NCBI GenBank assembly: GCA_934643145.1 | Contig: CAKUBM010000010.1 | Span: forward strand, 18,833 to 82,832 | Direction: 5' to 3' | DNA length: 64,000 bases | Source of the DNA: an uncultured Collinsella sp. | GTDB taxonomy: Bacteria > Actinomycetota > Coriobacteriia > Coriobacteriales > Coriobacteriaceae | Shown here: positions 53,499 through 63,355 of the stretch, piece after piece | How the letters are laid out: each line of letters begins with the position of its first letter | Numbering within the stretch: position 1 is the first letter of the stretch | Translations under genes and position numbers: made by a program | Notes under the pieces: generated by a model | What the model was told of the DNA's origin: nothing | What the model saw: only the letters and a program-made list of their open reading frames with translations | Database searches by the model: none

Positions 53499-54941
53499 AT
53501 GGACCAGACCGTACCCGCATACGCCGCCGAGGTGGCCGATTACGGGCGCAGCCGCGACCCCGAGCCGGGTGAGGGCGCGCTCGTCAAGAACGTGCGCCCC
53601 GAATCGCCCGCATGGGATGTGGGTATCGAGCCGGGCATGCGCGTGCTCACGGTCAACGGCGAGCGACTCACCGACATGATCGTGTGGCTCTGGGAGGCCG
53701 ACGACGATACCGTCGAGTTGGAGGTTTTTGACCCGCGCGATGGCACCGTAACCCCCGTGGAGCTTGACCGCTTTCCCGGCGAGGACTGGGGCCTGGAGTT
53801 CGACGGCCCCATCTTCGATGGCATGCGTACCTGCGTAAATGCCTGCGTGTTTTGCTTTATGACGATGCTGCCCAAGGGCGGTCGTTCCACACTCTATATC
53901 CGCGACGACGACTACCGCCTGAGCTTTTTGCAGGGCAACTTCGTTACGCTGACCAACCTCACCGACGAGGACGTGCAAAACGTCATCGACCGCAACATGA
54001 GCCCCATGAACGTGTCAGTCCATGCCGTAAGCCCCGACGTCCGCCGTCGCATGATGGGCCGCAACGCCCAGCGCGGCATGGACGTGCTCGAGGCCATCAT
54101 GGCCGCCGGCATCGAGATCCACGCGCAGATCGTATTGTGCCCCGGCATGAACGACGGCGAGGAGTTGGAAAAGACCCTGCGCTATTGCGAGGAGCACGAG
54201 CAGATCACGAGCCTGGGCATTGTGCCGCTCGGTTTTACCAAACACCAGAACCGCTTTAGCTGGTCCTATAGCGACAAGCCCGAACTCGCGCGCGAGACCA
54301 TCGCCATGATCCGGCCCTATCAGGACCGCGCGTACGAGCGCTTTGGCCGCCACACGTTCCAGATGAGCGACGAGTTCTACCTGGATGCCGGCATCGAGCC
54401 GCCCGAGGCCGATTTCTACGACGGCTACCCGCAGTACTACGACGGCATCGGCATGATCCGCTCGTACTTGGACGAGACCGACGATGTCCTTGTCGCCGAC
54501 GCCGAGCGCCTGGCCCGCGTTCGCGAAGCCATCATCGCTCGCGACCAGCGCCTGCTGTGCCTCTCTGGCGCCAGCGCGCGCGACACCGTGGCGCGCTTTG
54601 TGGAGTCGCCGCATGGTCTCGGCGGCACCGTCACAGCCATCAAGAACCGCTACTTTGGCGGCAACGTGGACGTGACCGGCCTCATCGTCGCGTGTGACAT
54701 TCTGGAGCAGCTGCCGCAGGACCTCTCTGGGGTTATGCTCTTTGTGCCTAAGCTCATGTTCAACGCTGACGGCATGACGCTTGACGAGTATCATCGTGAC
54801 GATTTACTCGCAAGCCTTACCAGTCGCGGCGCCGAGGTTCATGTAGTGTCGACCATGCCGCATGAGCTGCTCGATACCCTGGAGCACATCCTTGGCATTA
54901 TGCCCGCGGACTCTAACATTTCCACTGACCCTACCCATTAA
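53499..54941 (+). CDS. DUF512 radical-SAM-like protein with N-terminal PDZ
   Basis: 480 residues. A PDZ-like start (VKNVRPESPAWDVGIEPGMR) is followed by a radical-SAM-type CVNACVFCFMTMLPKG and LQGNFVTLTNLTDEDVQNVI. The C-terminal DUF512 domain contains TGASARDT-like LSGASARDTVARFVE. This family is regularly placed before der, as here; its biochemical role is unsettled. ATG 53499 starts 3 bp after ispH. Confidence 0.88.
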   Translation: MDQTVPAYAAEVADYGRSRDPEPGEGALVKNVRPESPAWDVGIEPGMRVLTVNGERLTDMIVWLWEADDDTVELEVFDPRDGTVTPVELDRFPGEDWGLEFDGPIFDGMRTCVNACVFCFMTMLPKGGRSTLYIRDDDYRLSFLQGNFVTLTNLTDEDVQNVIDRNMSPMNVSVHAVSPDVRRRMMGRNAQRGMDVLEAIMAAGIEIHAQIVLCPGMNDGEELEKTLRYCEEHEQITSLGIVPLGFTKHQNRFSWSYSDKPELARETIAMIRPYQDRAYERFGRHTFQMSDEFYLDAGIEPPEADFYDGYPQYYDGIGMIRSYLDETDDVLVADAERLARVREAIIARDQRLLCLSGASARDTVARFVESPHGLGGTVTAIKNRYFGGNVDVTGLIVACDILEQLPQDLSGVMLFVPKLMFNADGMTLDEYHRDDLLASLTSRGAEVHVVSTMPHELLDTLEHILGIMPADSNISTDPTH

Positions 54942-54951
54942 AGGAGAGCAG

Positions 54952-56286
54952 ATGAAACCTATCGTAGCCGTCGTCGGACGCCCCAACGTGGGCAAGTCCA
55001 CGCTCGTTAACCGCCTGGCCCAGACCTCGGACGCCATCGTCCACGAGTCTCGCGGCGTCACGCGCGACCGCTCGTATCACACGGCCGATTGGAACGGCCG
55101 CGAGTTCACCATCGTCGACACGGGCGGTATCGAGCCGCTCAAGAGCGACGACGTCTTTGCCACGTCCATCCGCGACCAGGCCCTCGCCGCCGCCGAGGAA
55201 GCCGCCGTCATCCTGTTTGTGGTCGACGGCCGCACCGGCGTCACCGAGGAGGACGAGTCGGTCGCTCGCATGCTCAAGCGCTGCGACAAGCCGGTCTTTC
55301 TGCTGGTGAACAAGCTCGACAACCCCGATCGCGAGAACGACAGCATCTGGGAGTTCTATTCGCTCGGCATCGGTGAGCCCACGCCGCTCTCGGCCCTGCA
55401 TGGTCATGGCACGGGCGACCTGCTCGACGATATCGTGGCCCTGCTTCCGGAGGAAGAGGACGAGGTCGCCGATGAGTTCCCCGACGCGCTGAACGTCGCC
55501 ATCATCGGCCGCCCCAACGCCGGTAAGTCTTCGCTGTTCAACCGCATCCTGGGCGCCGACCGCTCTATCGTGTCCAACATTGCCGGCACGACGCGCGACG
55601 CCATCGACACCGTCGTGGAGCGCAACGGTAAGCACTACCGCATGGTCGACACCGCGGGCATTCGCAAAAAGAGCACCGTGTACGAGAACATCGAGTACTA
55701 CTCGATGGTTCGCGGCCTGCGCGCCATCGACCGCGCCGACGTGGCGCTGCTCGTCGTCGACGCCTCCGTGGGCGTAACCGAGCAGGACCAGAAGGTCATG
55801 GGTCTTGCCATCGAGCGCGGCTGCGCCATCGTTGTGCTGCTCAACAAGTGGGACCTGCTCGATGACGACCGCAAGCGCGAGGCCTGCATGGAAACCGTCG
55901 ACCGCCGTCTGGGCGTCATGGCTCCCTGGGCCCAGTACCTGCGTATCTCGGCCCTGACCGGCCGCAGCATCGAGAAGATCTGGGCGATGGTCGACGCCGC
56001 CGAGAAGACGCGTTCGCAAAAGATCACCACCTCGCGCCTCAACACCTTCCTCACCGACCTGCGCGAATTTGGCCATACCGTGGTGGACGGCAAGCGCCGC
56101 CTGCGCATGCACTACGTGACCCAGACGGGCGTCAACCCGCCGACGTTCACGTTCTTCGTCAACCACAGCGACCTGGTCAACGACACCTACCAGCGCTATG
56201 TAGAGAACCGCATGCGCTCGACCTTCGATTTTGCCGGCACACCCATTCGACTCTTCTTTAGGAAGAAGGAGCAAAAGGATGCATAA
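54952..56286 (+). CDS. der: Ribosome-assembly GTPase Der (EngA)
   Basis: 444 residues with two G domains: GRPNVGKSTLVNRL at the start and GRPNAGKSSLFNRI near residue 185. Each is followed by DTGG/DTAG and NKxD motifs (VNKLDN, LNKWDL). The C-terminal KH-like domain has YVTQTGVNPPTFTFFVNH. It is needed for 50S assembly. AAAGGAGAG precedes the ATG. The end overlaps plsY by 8 bp. Confidence 0.96.
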   Translation: MKPIVAVVGRPNVGKSTLVNRLAQTSDAIVHESRGVTRDRSYHTADWNGREFTIVDTGGIEPLKSDDVFATSIRDQALAAAEEAAVILFVVDGRTGVTEEDESVARMLKRCDKPVFLLVNKLDNPDRENDSIWEFYSLGIGEPTPLSALHGHGTGDLLDDIVALLPEEEDEVADEFPDALNVAIIGRPNAGKSSLFNRILGADRSIVSNIAGTTRDAIDTVVERNGKHYRMVDTAGIRKKSTVYENIEYYSMVRGLRAIDRADVALLVVDASVGVTEQDQKVMGLAIERGCAIVVLLNKWDLLDDDRKREACMETVDRRLGVMAPWAQYLRISALTGRSIEKIWAMVDAAEKTRSQKITTSRLNTFLTDLREFGHTVVDGKRRLRMHYVTQTGVNPPTFTFFVNHSDLVNDTYQRYVENRMRSTFDFAGTPIRLFFRKKEQKDA

Positions 56287-56962
56287 TCCGATTCTGCTGA
56301 CCGCCGTCTGCGCCGTGGTCTCGTTCTTTATCGGAGCGATTCCGTTTGGCCTAATCCTGGGCCGCATGTTCAACCACACCGACATTCGCAAGGCGGGCTC
56401 CGGCAATATCGGCACCACCAACGCCCTGCGCGTGGCCGGCCCCAAGGTTGCCGCGCTCACGCTGCTGCTCGACTGCCTGAAGGGCGCCATCTGCGTCCTG
56501 ATTGCGCGCCCGCTCATCGCCGACATGGGCTATGGCTTTCCGCCGAGCGTCATGGCGCCCGGCGCTCCTGGCGACTGGATGCTCGGCGTCATCTGCCTGG
56601 CGGCGGTGTGGGGCCACATCTTCTCGCCCTACCTCAACTTCCATGGCGGCAAGGGCATCGCGGTTGGCCTGGGCGTCATCCTGGCCTGGTACTGGCCCAT
56701 TGGCCTGTCGCTGCTGGGCATGTTCATCGTAGCCGTCGCCATCACCAAGTATGTGTCGGTGGGCTCGCTTGCCGCGGCCATCGGCCTTCCCATCGCCGCC
56801 TGCGCGGTCTTTCCGTACAGCAGCCTGGGCCTCAAGTTCTGCATGGCGATGATCGGCATCACCGTGGTGTGGGCCCATCGCTCGAATATCCAAAAGCTCA
56901 TGGCCGGTAAGGAGTCCAAGCTCTCGTTTACCAAGCGCGTCACCGAGCCCGACGATAAGTAG
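56279..56962 (+). CDS. plsY: Acyl-phosphate:glycerol-3-phosphate acyltransferase
   Basis: 227 residues, about five membrane helices. The PlsY motifs are SFFIGAIPFGLILGRMF, KAGSGNIGTTNALRV and FHGGKGIAVGLGV. It starts phosphatidic acid synthesis with acyl-phosphate. AAGGAG lies before the ATG, inside the end of der. Confidence 0.94.
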   Translation: MHNPILLTAVCAVVSFFIGAIPFGLILGRMFNHTDIRKAGSGNIGTTNALRVAGPKVAALTLLLDCLKGAICVLIARPLIADMGYGFPPSVMAPGAPGDWMLGVICLAAVWGHIFSPYLNFHGGKGIAVGLGVILAWYWPIGLSLLGMFIVAVAITKYVSVGSLAAAIGLPIAACAVFPYSSLGLKFCMAMIGITVVWAHRSNIQKLMAGKESKLSFTKRVTEPDDK

Positions 56963-56971
56963 GAGAGAGTC

Positions 56972-57979
56972 ATGAATGTTGCGCTGATTGGCTCCGGCTC
57001 CTGGGGAACTGCCGTCGCCGGCCTTGCCGCCGCGCGAGCCGAGCGCGTAACCATGTGGGCCCATAGCGAGCAGACGGCCGCCGGCATTAACGCCGAGCAT
57101 CGTAACCCGCGCTATCTGGTGGGCTACGAGCTGCCCCACAACGTCGTCGCCACGACGGACCTGGCACAGGCGCTCGCCGGCGCCGAGGCCATCATCTTTG
57201 CCGTTCCTTCGACGCACCTTCGCAGCGTGTGCCACCAGGCCGCGCCGTTTATCGCTGCCGACACGCCGGTCCTGTGCCTCACCAAGGGCATCGAGCCCGA
57301 GTCCGGCCTGCTCATGAGCGAGGTCATTGCCAGCGAGATCGGCAACGAGCGTCGTGTGGCGGCCCTCTCGGGCCCCAACCATGCCGAGGAAATCTGCCGC
57401 GGCGGACTTTCGGCCGCCGTCATCGCCAGCGAGGACCAGCAGGTGGGGGAGACCTTTAAGGAGCTGCTGCTTTCCACGGCCTTCCGCATCTACCTATCGC
57501 AGGACATGACCGGCGTCGAGGTCTGCGGTGCCATGAAAAACGTCATCGCCATCGTGTGCGGCATTTCCGCCGGCTCGGGCGCGGGCGACAACACGCTCGC
57601 CCTCATCATGACGCGCGGTCTGGCCGAGATCAGTCGCCTGGTACATGCCCGCGGCGGCCAGGCCATGACGTGCATGGGGCTTGCAGGCATGGGCGACCTT
57701 ATCGCCACCTGCACCTCGGAGCATTCGCGCAACCGCACCTTTGGCTACGAGTTCGCCCACGGCGTGTCGCTCGACGAGTACCAGGCGCGCACGCATATGG
57801 TGGTCGAGGGCGCCGTCGCGGCCCGCAGCGTCAGCGAACTCGCCCGCTCACTGGGCGTAGACATTCCGCTCACCTTTGCCGTGGAGCAAACGCTCTACAA
57901 CGGTGTTACTTTGGATAGGGCGCTCGAGATTCTTACCGACCGCGTCCCCTCGCAAGAGTTCTACGGACTCACCGACTAG
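56972..57979 (+). CDS. gpsA: Glycerol-3-phosphate dehydrogenase (NAD(P)+)
   Basis: 335 residues. The nucleotide motif is ALIGSGSWGTAVAGLAA. Active-site regions are GAMKNVIAIVCGISAG with its lysine, and GLAGMGDLIATCTSEHSRNR. It makes glycerol-3-phosphate for PlsY. It begins 9 bp after plsY with GGAGAG upstream. Confidence 0.95.
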   Translation: MNVALIGSGSWGTAVAGLAAARAERVTMWAHSEQTAAGINAEHRNPRYLVGYELPHNVVATTDLAQALAGAEAIIFAVPSTHLRSVCHQAAPFIAADTPVLCLTKGIEPESGLLMSEVIASEIGNERRVAALSGPNHAEEICRGGLSAAVIASEDQQVGETFKELLLSTAFRIYLSQDMTGVEVCGAMKNVIAIVCGISAGSGAGDNTLALIMTRGLAEISRLVHARGGQAMTCMGLAGMGDLIATCTSEHSRNRTFGYEFAHGVSLDEYQARTHMVVEGAVAARSVSELARSLGVDIPLTFAVEQTLYNGVTLDRALEILTDRVPSQEFYGLTD

Positions 57980-57997
57980 CGCAGAAAGGCTTCTACC

Positions 57998-58669
57998 ATG
58001 GGTTCCATCAAAATCGCTCCGTCCGTCCTTTCGGCCGATATGGCCAACCTCAAGGGCGAGCTCGACAAGATCGCCGGTGCCGATTACGTGCACTTCGACG
58101 TTATGGACGGTCACTTTACCGGCAACCTCACCTTTGGCGTCGACATCCTTAAGGCCGTCAAGCGCTCCACCGATGTGCCGGTCGACGCGCACCTGATGGT
58201 GTCGAACCCCGACGAGACGGTCGATTGGTACGCCGACGCCGGCGCCGACATGATCACCGTGCACTACGAGGCCTCCACGCACCTGCACCGCACGCTCACC
58301 CATCTGCAGCAGCGCGGCGTCAAGGCCGGCGTGGTGCTCAACCCCGCCACCCCCGTCTGCGTGCTCGAGAGCATTATCGATGTCGTCGACATGGTGTTGC
58401 TGATGAGCGTGAACCCCGGCTTTGGCGGCCAGAGCTTTATCCCGGGCACCATCGTAAAGCTGCACGAGCTTACGGCCATGTGTGAACGCCACGGCGTGTC
58501 GCCCCTGATCGAGGTCGACGGCGGCATCTCTTCCAAGAACATCGCCGAGGTCGTCAAGGCCGGTGCCAACGTGCTCGTGGCCGGCTCCGCCATATTTAAG
58601 TCCGAAGATCCCGCCGCCGAGGTTGCACTGCTGCAAAAGCTGGGCAACGAGGCCGCACAGGAGGCATAA
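57998..58669 (+). CDS. rpe: Ribulose-phosphate 3-epimerase
   Basis: 223 residues, TIM barrel. It contains IAPSVLSADMANLKGEL, HFDVMDGHFTGNLTFG, DAHLMVSNPDE, VNPGFGGQSFIP and EVDGGISSKNIAEVVKAGAN, with the metal His/Asp residues in place. The pentose phosphate enzyme interconverts ribulose-5-P and xylulose-5-P. It lies 18 bp after gpsA. Confidence 0.95.
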   Translation: MGSIKIAPSVLSADMANLKGELDKIAGADYVHFDVMDGHFTGNLTFGVDILKAVKRSTDVPVDAHLMVSNPDETVDWYADAGADMITVHYEASTHLHRTLTHLQQRGVKAGVVLNPATPVCVLESIIDVVDMVLLMSVNPGFGGQSFIPGTIVKLHELTAMCERHGVSPLIEVDGGISSKNIAEVVKAGANVLVAGSAIFKSEDPAAEVALLQKLGNEAAQEA

Positions 58670-58675
58670 TCCCTT

Positions 58676-59854
58676 ATGGCCGCAGGTCAAAACCGCATAC
58701 CCGTGAATCTTGACTATGCCGCCTCGACGCCCATGCGCGCCGAGGCGCGCCTCGCGCAGCGTGAATACGACGAAAGCGAACTCGCTGGCGTCAACCCCAA
58801 CTCGCTGCACTCGCTCGGCCGCAAGGCCGCCGCGCGTCTGGAAGTGGCACGTCGCGAGATCGCCCGCAGCTTTGGCGTGCGCGTCCGCCCGTCCGAGATT
58901 ATCCTGACCAACGGCGGCACCGAGGCCAACCAGCTGGCACTGCTCGGCCTTGCCGAGGGCGCACGCCAGCGTGATCGCAAGCGCGACCGTGTGATCGTGT
59001 CCGCCATTGAGCACGATTCGATCCTGGACAACCTGCCGCTGCTGCGTGCCGCCGGCTTTACCGTCGACCTGGTGCAGCCCTGCCGTGCGGGCTACATCGA
59101 GCCCGCCGCGTTGAGCGACTTGCTGAGCGACGACGTAGCGCTTGTGAGCATTATGGTCGCCAACAACGAGACCGGCGTGGTACAGCCCATCCGCGAGCTC
59201 GCCGCCGCTGTACACGCTGCCGGCGCCCTGTTCCACACCGATGCCATCCAGGGCTACCTGCATATTCCGCTCGACGCCACCGAGCTGGGCGTCGACGCCA
59301 TGACCGTTGCCGCCCATAAGATCGGCGGGCCCGTGGCCTCTGGCGCGCTCTACCTTAAGAGCCGCACACCGCTGAGACCGCGCATCTTTGGCGGCGGACA
59401 GGAGGCTGGACGTCGCGCCGGCACGCAGGACCTTCGCACACAGCTGGCCTTTGCCGCCGCCGCGACTGCGCTGGCCCCCAACGTGGCCCAGGATCGCGCG
59501 ACGCTGCAGGCCTTGTCTGACAAACTCTATGCCACGCTTACGGCCCATCCGCGCATTCACGCCACGATGGGCGACTATGCGCAGGCCAATCGCCTGCCCG
59601 GCATGGTTTCGATCTATGTCGACGGCATGGACTCCGAGGAGCTCATCATCAAACTCGACGCTGCCGGCTTTGAGGTTTCCGCCGGATCTGCCTGCTCGAG
59701 CGGAAGCATGGATCCGAGCCACGTGCTCAGCGCCATGGGCATCGGTCGTGAGCAGGCGCTGGGTGCGCTGCGTATCTCCTTCGATGACCGCGTAAACCCC
59801 GCCGACCTGGATCTGTTTGCCCAGACGCTGCTCTCGATCGTGGGTGCCGCATGA
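58676..59854 (+). CDS. Cysteine desulfurase (NifS/IscS family)
   Basis: 392 residues. It starts NLDYAASTPMRAEA. PLP residues are NNETGVVQPIREL, HTDAIQGYLHIPLD and AAHKIGGP, and the catalytic cysteine is in SAGSACSSGSMDPSHVL. It supplies sulfur for Fe-S clusters or tRNA thiolation; the acceptor is not clear from context. The stop overlaps the next start (ATGA). Confidence 0.93.
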   Translation: MAAGQNRIPVNLDYAASTPMRAEARLAQREYDESELAGVNPNSLHSLGRKAAARLEVARREIARSFGVRVRPSEIILTNGGTEANQLALLGLAEGARQRDRKRDRVIVSAIEHDSILDNLPLLRAAGFTVDLVQPCRAGYIEPAALSDLLSDDVALVSIMVANNETGVVQPIRELAAAVHAAGALFHTDAIQGYLHIPLDATELGVDAMTVAAHKIGGPVASGALYLKSRTPLRPRIFGGGQEAGRRAGTQDLRTQLAFAAAATALAPNVAQDRATLQALSDKLYATLTAHPRIHATMGDYAQANRLPGMVSIYVDGMDSEELIIKLDAAGFEVSAGSACSSGSMDPSHVLSAMGIGREQALGALRISFDDRVNPADLDLFAQTLLSIVGAA

Positions 59855-60660
59855 TCGTCGCTGAGCTTGAGTGCGCGCTGCTGGCGCGCTATCCCAAGGC
59901 GGATGCCGAAGGATGGGATCATGTTGGGCTATCGGTCGGAGATCCCGCTGCCGAGATCACCGGCGTTGCCTGCGCGCTCGATGCGACCGAGGCCAACGTG
60001 CACCGCGCTCTCGAGTCCGGCGCCAACGTGCTGCTGACGCATCATCCCATCTATATCAAGGCGCCCGATGCCTTTTGTCCGGCTGATTCCGCGCGTCCCC
60101 AGTGCAGCGCCGCACTGTACGAGGCAGCCAGTTGCGGCGTGAGCATCATCTCGCTTCACACCAACCTGGACCGCTCGCACGAAGCGCGCGTTCGCCTGAG
60201 CAATTTGCTGGGCGCTGAGCCCATGAGCTCGCTGGAGCATGTGGACGAGCCTGAGCTCACCGGTCTGGGCGCACTTGCGACCCTCCACGACCCCTGTAAC
60301 CTACGCGATCTCGCCAACCGTGCCGCCACGGCCTATGGCAGTGACCCGCGCGTATGGGGCGAAGCCGAGCGCCCGTGCCGCACCGTAGCCATTCTGGGCG
60401 GTTCCCTCGGCGATTTTGGTGAGCTTGCCATCGCCGCAGGCGCAGATGTTATCGTGACCGGCGAGACGGGCTACCACGTAGCGCAGGACCTCGCCTTGCG
60501 TGGGCTGCCCGTAGTTCTGCTCGGCCACGACCGCTCCGAGGAGCCGTTCGTGGATATCTTGATGAACTCTGCAGTTGACGCCGGGGTCGACCCCCGTCAT
60601 ACGATTAAAATACTGAACCCTTGCCAATGGTGGACTGTGACAAAAGGAGAGAACTTATGA
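59851..60660 (+). CDS. Nif3-like dinuclear metal protein (DUF34)
   Basis: 269 residues. Metal-ligand segments are LLTHHPIYIKAP near residue 60, SLHTNLDRSHEA near 105, and VTGETGYHVAQDLALRG plus GHDRSEEP near the C-terminus. The family resembles GTP cyclohydrolase I type 2; its reaction is not settled. It overlaps the genes on both sides by 4 bp. Confidence 0.88.
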   Translation: MIVAELECALLARYPKADAEGWDHVGLSVGDPAAEITGVACALDATEANVHRALESGANVLLTHHPIYIKAPDAFCPADSARPQCSAALYEAASCGVSIISLHTNLDRSHEARVRLSNLLGAEPMSSLEHVDEPELTGLGALATLHDPCNLRDLANRAATAYGSDPRVWGEAERPCRTVAILGGSLGDFGELAIAAGADVIVTGETGYHVAQDLALRGLPVVLLGHDRSEEPFVDILMNSAVDAGVDPRHTIKILNPCQWWTVTKGENL

Positions 60661-61376
60661 GCGCCGGCGCTACGCTACTCAAGCTGCAACAGATCGATTT
60701 GGAGCTCGCCCGTAACAAGAGCGAACTTGCCAATATGCCGGAGCTCAAGGAGCTCGCTTCCAAGCGCAAGACCTATGTAAAGCTCAAGTCCGAGATGACC
60801 AAGCTCTACGCCCAGCGCAAGGACCTGGACATTGAGCTCGACGACCTCAACACCACTGAGATCCAGACCAACAACGCCATCGAGGCTGCCAAGAAGCGCC
60901 ACGTCGACGGCTCCGACTACCGCGAGGTACAGGACCTGGAGAACGAGCTCGCCACTCTGGCCAAGCGTCTGGACAAGATCGAGCACACCCGCAAGGATGT
61001 CGTCGTCGCTCACAAGGAGGCGCTCGACCGTGAGGCTCGCGCGCAGGCCATCATCGCCAAGTTCGAGGAGGGCGTGAAGGCCGACACCAAGGCCGCGCGC
61101 GCTAAGGCTGCCGACTTGCAGGCCCAGATCGATGCCGCGACCAAGGAGCGCACCGCGCTTGCCGCCACGCTGCCGACCGACGTGCTCACCGACTACGAGC
61201 GCCTGCTCAAGCAGTTCCGCGGCCTGGCTGTCGAGACCATCCAGGGCAACATCCCCACGGTCTGCCACACCGCGCTGCAGGCGTCGTCCATGAGCGACCT
61301 TAACCACGATGGTAGCGAGATCACGCACTGCCCGTACTGCCACCGCCTGCTGGTACTCCCGAGCAAGGAAGCTTAA
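60657..61376 (+). CDS. Coiled-coil zinc-ribbon protein (DUF164-like)
   Basis: 239 residues. A long helical coiled coil (residues 1-185) is followed by a C-terminal zinc-ribbon-like HCPYCHRLLVLP. The first Cys pair, normally CxxC, has only one cysteine (VCHTAL). It is commonly paired with nif3, as here. The start ATG overlaps the nif3 stop. Confidence 0.85.
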   Translation: MSAGATLLKLQQIDLELARNKSELANMPELKELASKRKTYVKLKSEMTKLYAQRKDLDIELDDLNTTEIQTNNAIEAAKKRHVDGSDYREVQDLENELATLAKRLDKIEHTRKDVVVAHKEALDREARAQAIIAKFEEGVKADTKAARAKAADLQAQIDAATKERTALAATLPTDVLTDYERLLKQFRGLAVETIQGNIPTVCHTALQASSMSDLNHDGSEITHCPYCHRLLVLPSKEA

Positions 61377-61379
61377 ACG

Positions 61380-62591
61380 ATGGCGGCACCCAACAATTCA
61401 ATGCAACTTGAGGGAAAAACGATCCTGCTGGGCATTACCGGCGGGATCGCCGCCTATAAGTCGTGCAATATCGTGCGCCTGCTGCAAAAGCGCGGCGCCC
61501 GCGTCAAGGTCGTTATGAGCGAGCATGCCACCGAGTTTGTGGGCCCGCTCACCTTTCGTGCGCTCACCAATGAGCCGGTTGCCGTCGGACTGTTCGACGA
61601 TCCGTCCGACCCCATCCACCACATTTCGCTGGCACAGGAGCCCGATCTGGTGGTCGTGGCGCCCGCAACGGCCAACATCATCGCCAAGATGGCCAACGGC
61701 ATCGCCGACGACCTCATCTCCACCACGCTGCTGGCAACGCCGCGACCCGTCGTGATCGCGCCGGCCATGAACAATGGCATGTGGAAAGCGCCGGCTACAC
61801 AGGCCAATATGGCCACGCTGCGAGAGCGCGGTGTCCATGTGGTGGGACCTGGCAGCGGCTACCTTGCCTGCGGCGACGTGGACACGGGCCGCATGAGCGA
61901 GCCCGAGGACATCGTCGAGGCCGCCTGCGAGGTGCTCAACCCCGTGCCGCAAGACCTGGCGGGCAAGCGCATCGTGATCACCGCCGGTCCTACGCACGAG
62001 CCGATCGACCCCGTGCGCTTTATTGGCAACCGCTCTTCGGGCAAGATGGGCATCGCCCTGGCAGGGGAGGCTGCTCGCCGCGGCGCCGCCGTCACACTCG
62101 TGTTGGGACCGACATCGCTCGACGTTCCCCGCGGCGTGGAATGCGTGCACGTGCAGACCGCCGCAGAGATGCTGCAGGCGGCGCTGAGCGCCTTCCAGAC
62201 GGCCGATGCGGCCATTTGCGCGGCCGCCGTCGCCGACTATACCCCCGCCACCCCTGCGGACCATAAACTCAAAAAGGCCAACGAACGCCTCGATCGCATC
62301 GAACTGGTCGAGACGGTCGATATTTTGGCCGAGCTCTCGCGCCAGAAGGGCGAGCGCCGCGTGATCGGATTTGCAGCCGAGACCGACAACGTCGTCGAGT
62401 ACGCCGAGCACAAATTAGCCCGCAAGGGTTGCGATGTAATTATCGCCAACGATGTCTCGCGCGCCGATTCGGGCTTTGGAACCGATACCAACAAGGCCTG
62501 GATTGTGAGCACAACGGGCACGCAAGAACTTCCGGTGCTAACAAAACCCCAGCTCGCAGATACAATTTTGGACTTGCTTCAAAATTTGTAA
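61380..62591 (+). CDS. coaBC: Phosphopantothenoylcysteine decarboxylase/synthetase
   Basis: 403 residues. The N-terminal CoaC flavoprotein has GITGGIAAYKSCNIVRLL, IAPAMNNGMW and the catalytic cysteine of LACGDVDTGRM. The C-terminal CoaB has ITAGPTHEPIDPVRFIGNRS, SGKMG and IVANDVSR-like IANDVSRAD. It performs two steps of coenzyme A synthesis. It starts 3 bp after the zinc-ribbon gene. Confidence 0.95.
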   Translation: MAAPNNSMQLEGKTILLGITGGIAAYKSCNIVRLLQKRGARVKVVMSEHATEFVGPLTFRALTNEPVAVGLFDDPSDPIHHISLAQEPDLVVVAPATANIIAKMANGIADDLISTTLLATPRPVVIAPAMNNGMWKAPATQANMATLRERGVHVVGPGSGYLACGDVDTGRMSEPEDIVEAACEVLNPVPQDLAGKRIVITAGPTHEPIDPVRFIGNRSSGKMGIALAGEAARRGAAVTLVLGPTSLDVPRGVECVHVQTAAEMLQAALSAFQTADAAICAAAVADYTPATPADHKLKKANERLDRIELVETVDILAELSRQKGERRVIGFAAETDNVVEYAEHKLARKGCDVIIANDVSRADSGFGTDTNKAWIVSTTGTQELPVLTKPQLADTILDLLQNL

Positions 62592-62599
62592 AAAAGTGC

Positions 62600-62629
62600 T
62601 TGCACAAGGCTAAAGTTTCGGGTTAATAT
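62600..62629 (+). promoter_or_regulatory. Promoter of tRNA-Pro
   Basis: TTGCAC (62600-62605) and TAATAT (62624-62629), 18-bp spacer, 42 bp before the tRNA. Confidence 0.65.
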
Positions 62630-62671
62630 ACTTCCTGTTGCGAGCGAGAGCAGAGCAACAAACTAAAGCTT

Positions 62672-62748
<77 letters not shown>

Positions 62749-62758
62749 GAAGTTTGCA

Positions 62759-62787
62759 GGTCAGGCACCTAGTGCCTGACCTTTTTT
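62759..62787 (+). terminator. Terminator of tRNA-Pro
   Basis: GGTCAGGCAC / GTGCCTGACC, perfect 10-bp stem with CTA loop, six T residues. Confidence 0.9.
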
Positions 62788-63355
62788 GTTTTAAGCAATT
62801 GTTTAATTTTCAGTAAGCAACAGGGTGCCAAAAATCTACCTACGCGATAACCGCCTATTGCGGCTACTTGTGCGTTTTGCACACGCTTGAGCCGATTTAT
62901 TAACGCGATATGAATCTACATACGCGCAGCTGGTATACAGCCGAGTACAGGCTGTATTTATCGCGGCGATTTACACGGATATTGCGACTGTGACGAACAA
63001 GCGTGTCGCTGTATTTATTCCAGTAGTTCACTTGACCGGTGGACAAGTGGGCGATTGCAACGATATGCCAAACGGGATGGGCTCTATTCGGGGACGCCGC
63101 AGAGGTAATGGCGGGGGAGTGCGGCAGGCGCCCTGAGAGCCGCTGTATGACCCCATGTCTCCTTAACTCGATTATTTGTGTTTCAAGCCACGAATCGGTC
63201 GAGCAATTGCCAAAAGAAAGGCCCATGCAGGATTGCACGGGCCTTACATCAGATCAAATTTGAGCTAGAAGCACCAAACGGGGCAGACGCAACACCATCT
63301 CGTCGCGGCCTCGGCGAGCGACATATCGCAGTCGAGGTAGACATCGAGGAAATCG
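62788..63355. other. Stretch without supported genes; holds the kinase terminator
   Basis: 568 bp with no credible long gene. It contains several short palindromic pieces and the minus-strand terminator at 63212-63245. A 19-codon Cys-rich open frame right behind the kinase stop is discussed as a finding. Confidence 0.4.
63212..63245 (-). terminator. Terminator of the histidine kinase gene
   Basis: Read on the minus strand, AAGGCCC and GGGCCTT (with TGCA/TGCA inside) form a hairpin followed by TTCTTTT, 110 bp past the kinase stop. Confidence 0.7.

Noticed and set aside
54931-56526. 531-codon minus-strand frame opposite der
   Set aside because: Antisense shadow; Der has both G domains intact.
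57848-59722. 624-codon minus-strand frame opposite rpe and the cysteine desulfurase
   Set aside because: Antisense shadow caused by high GC; no motif or ribosome site.
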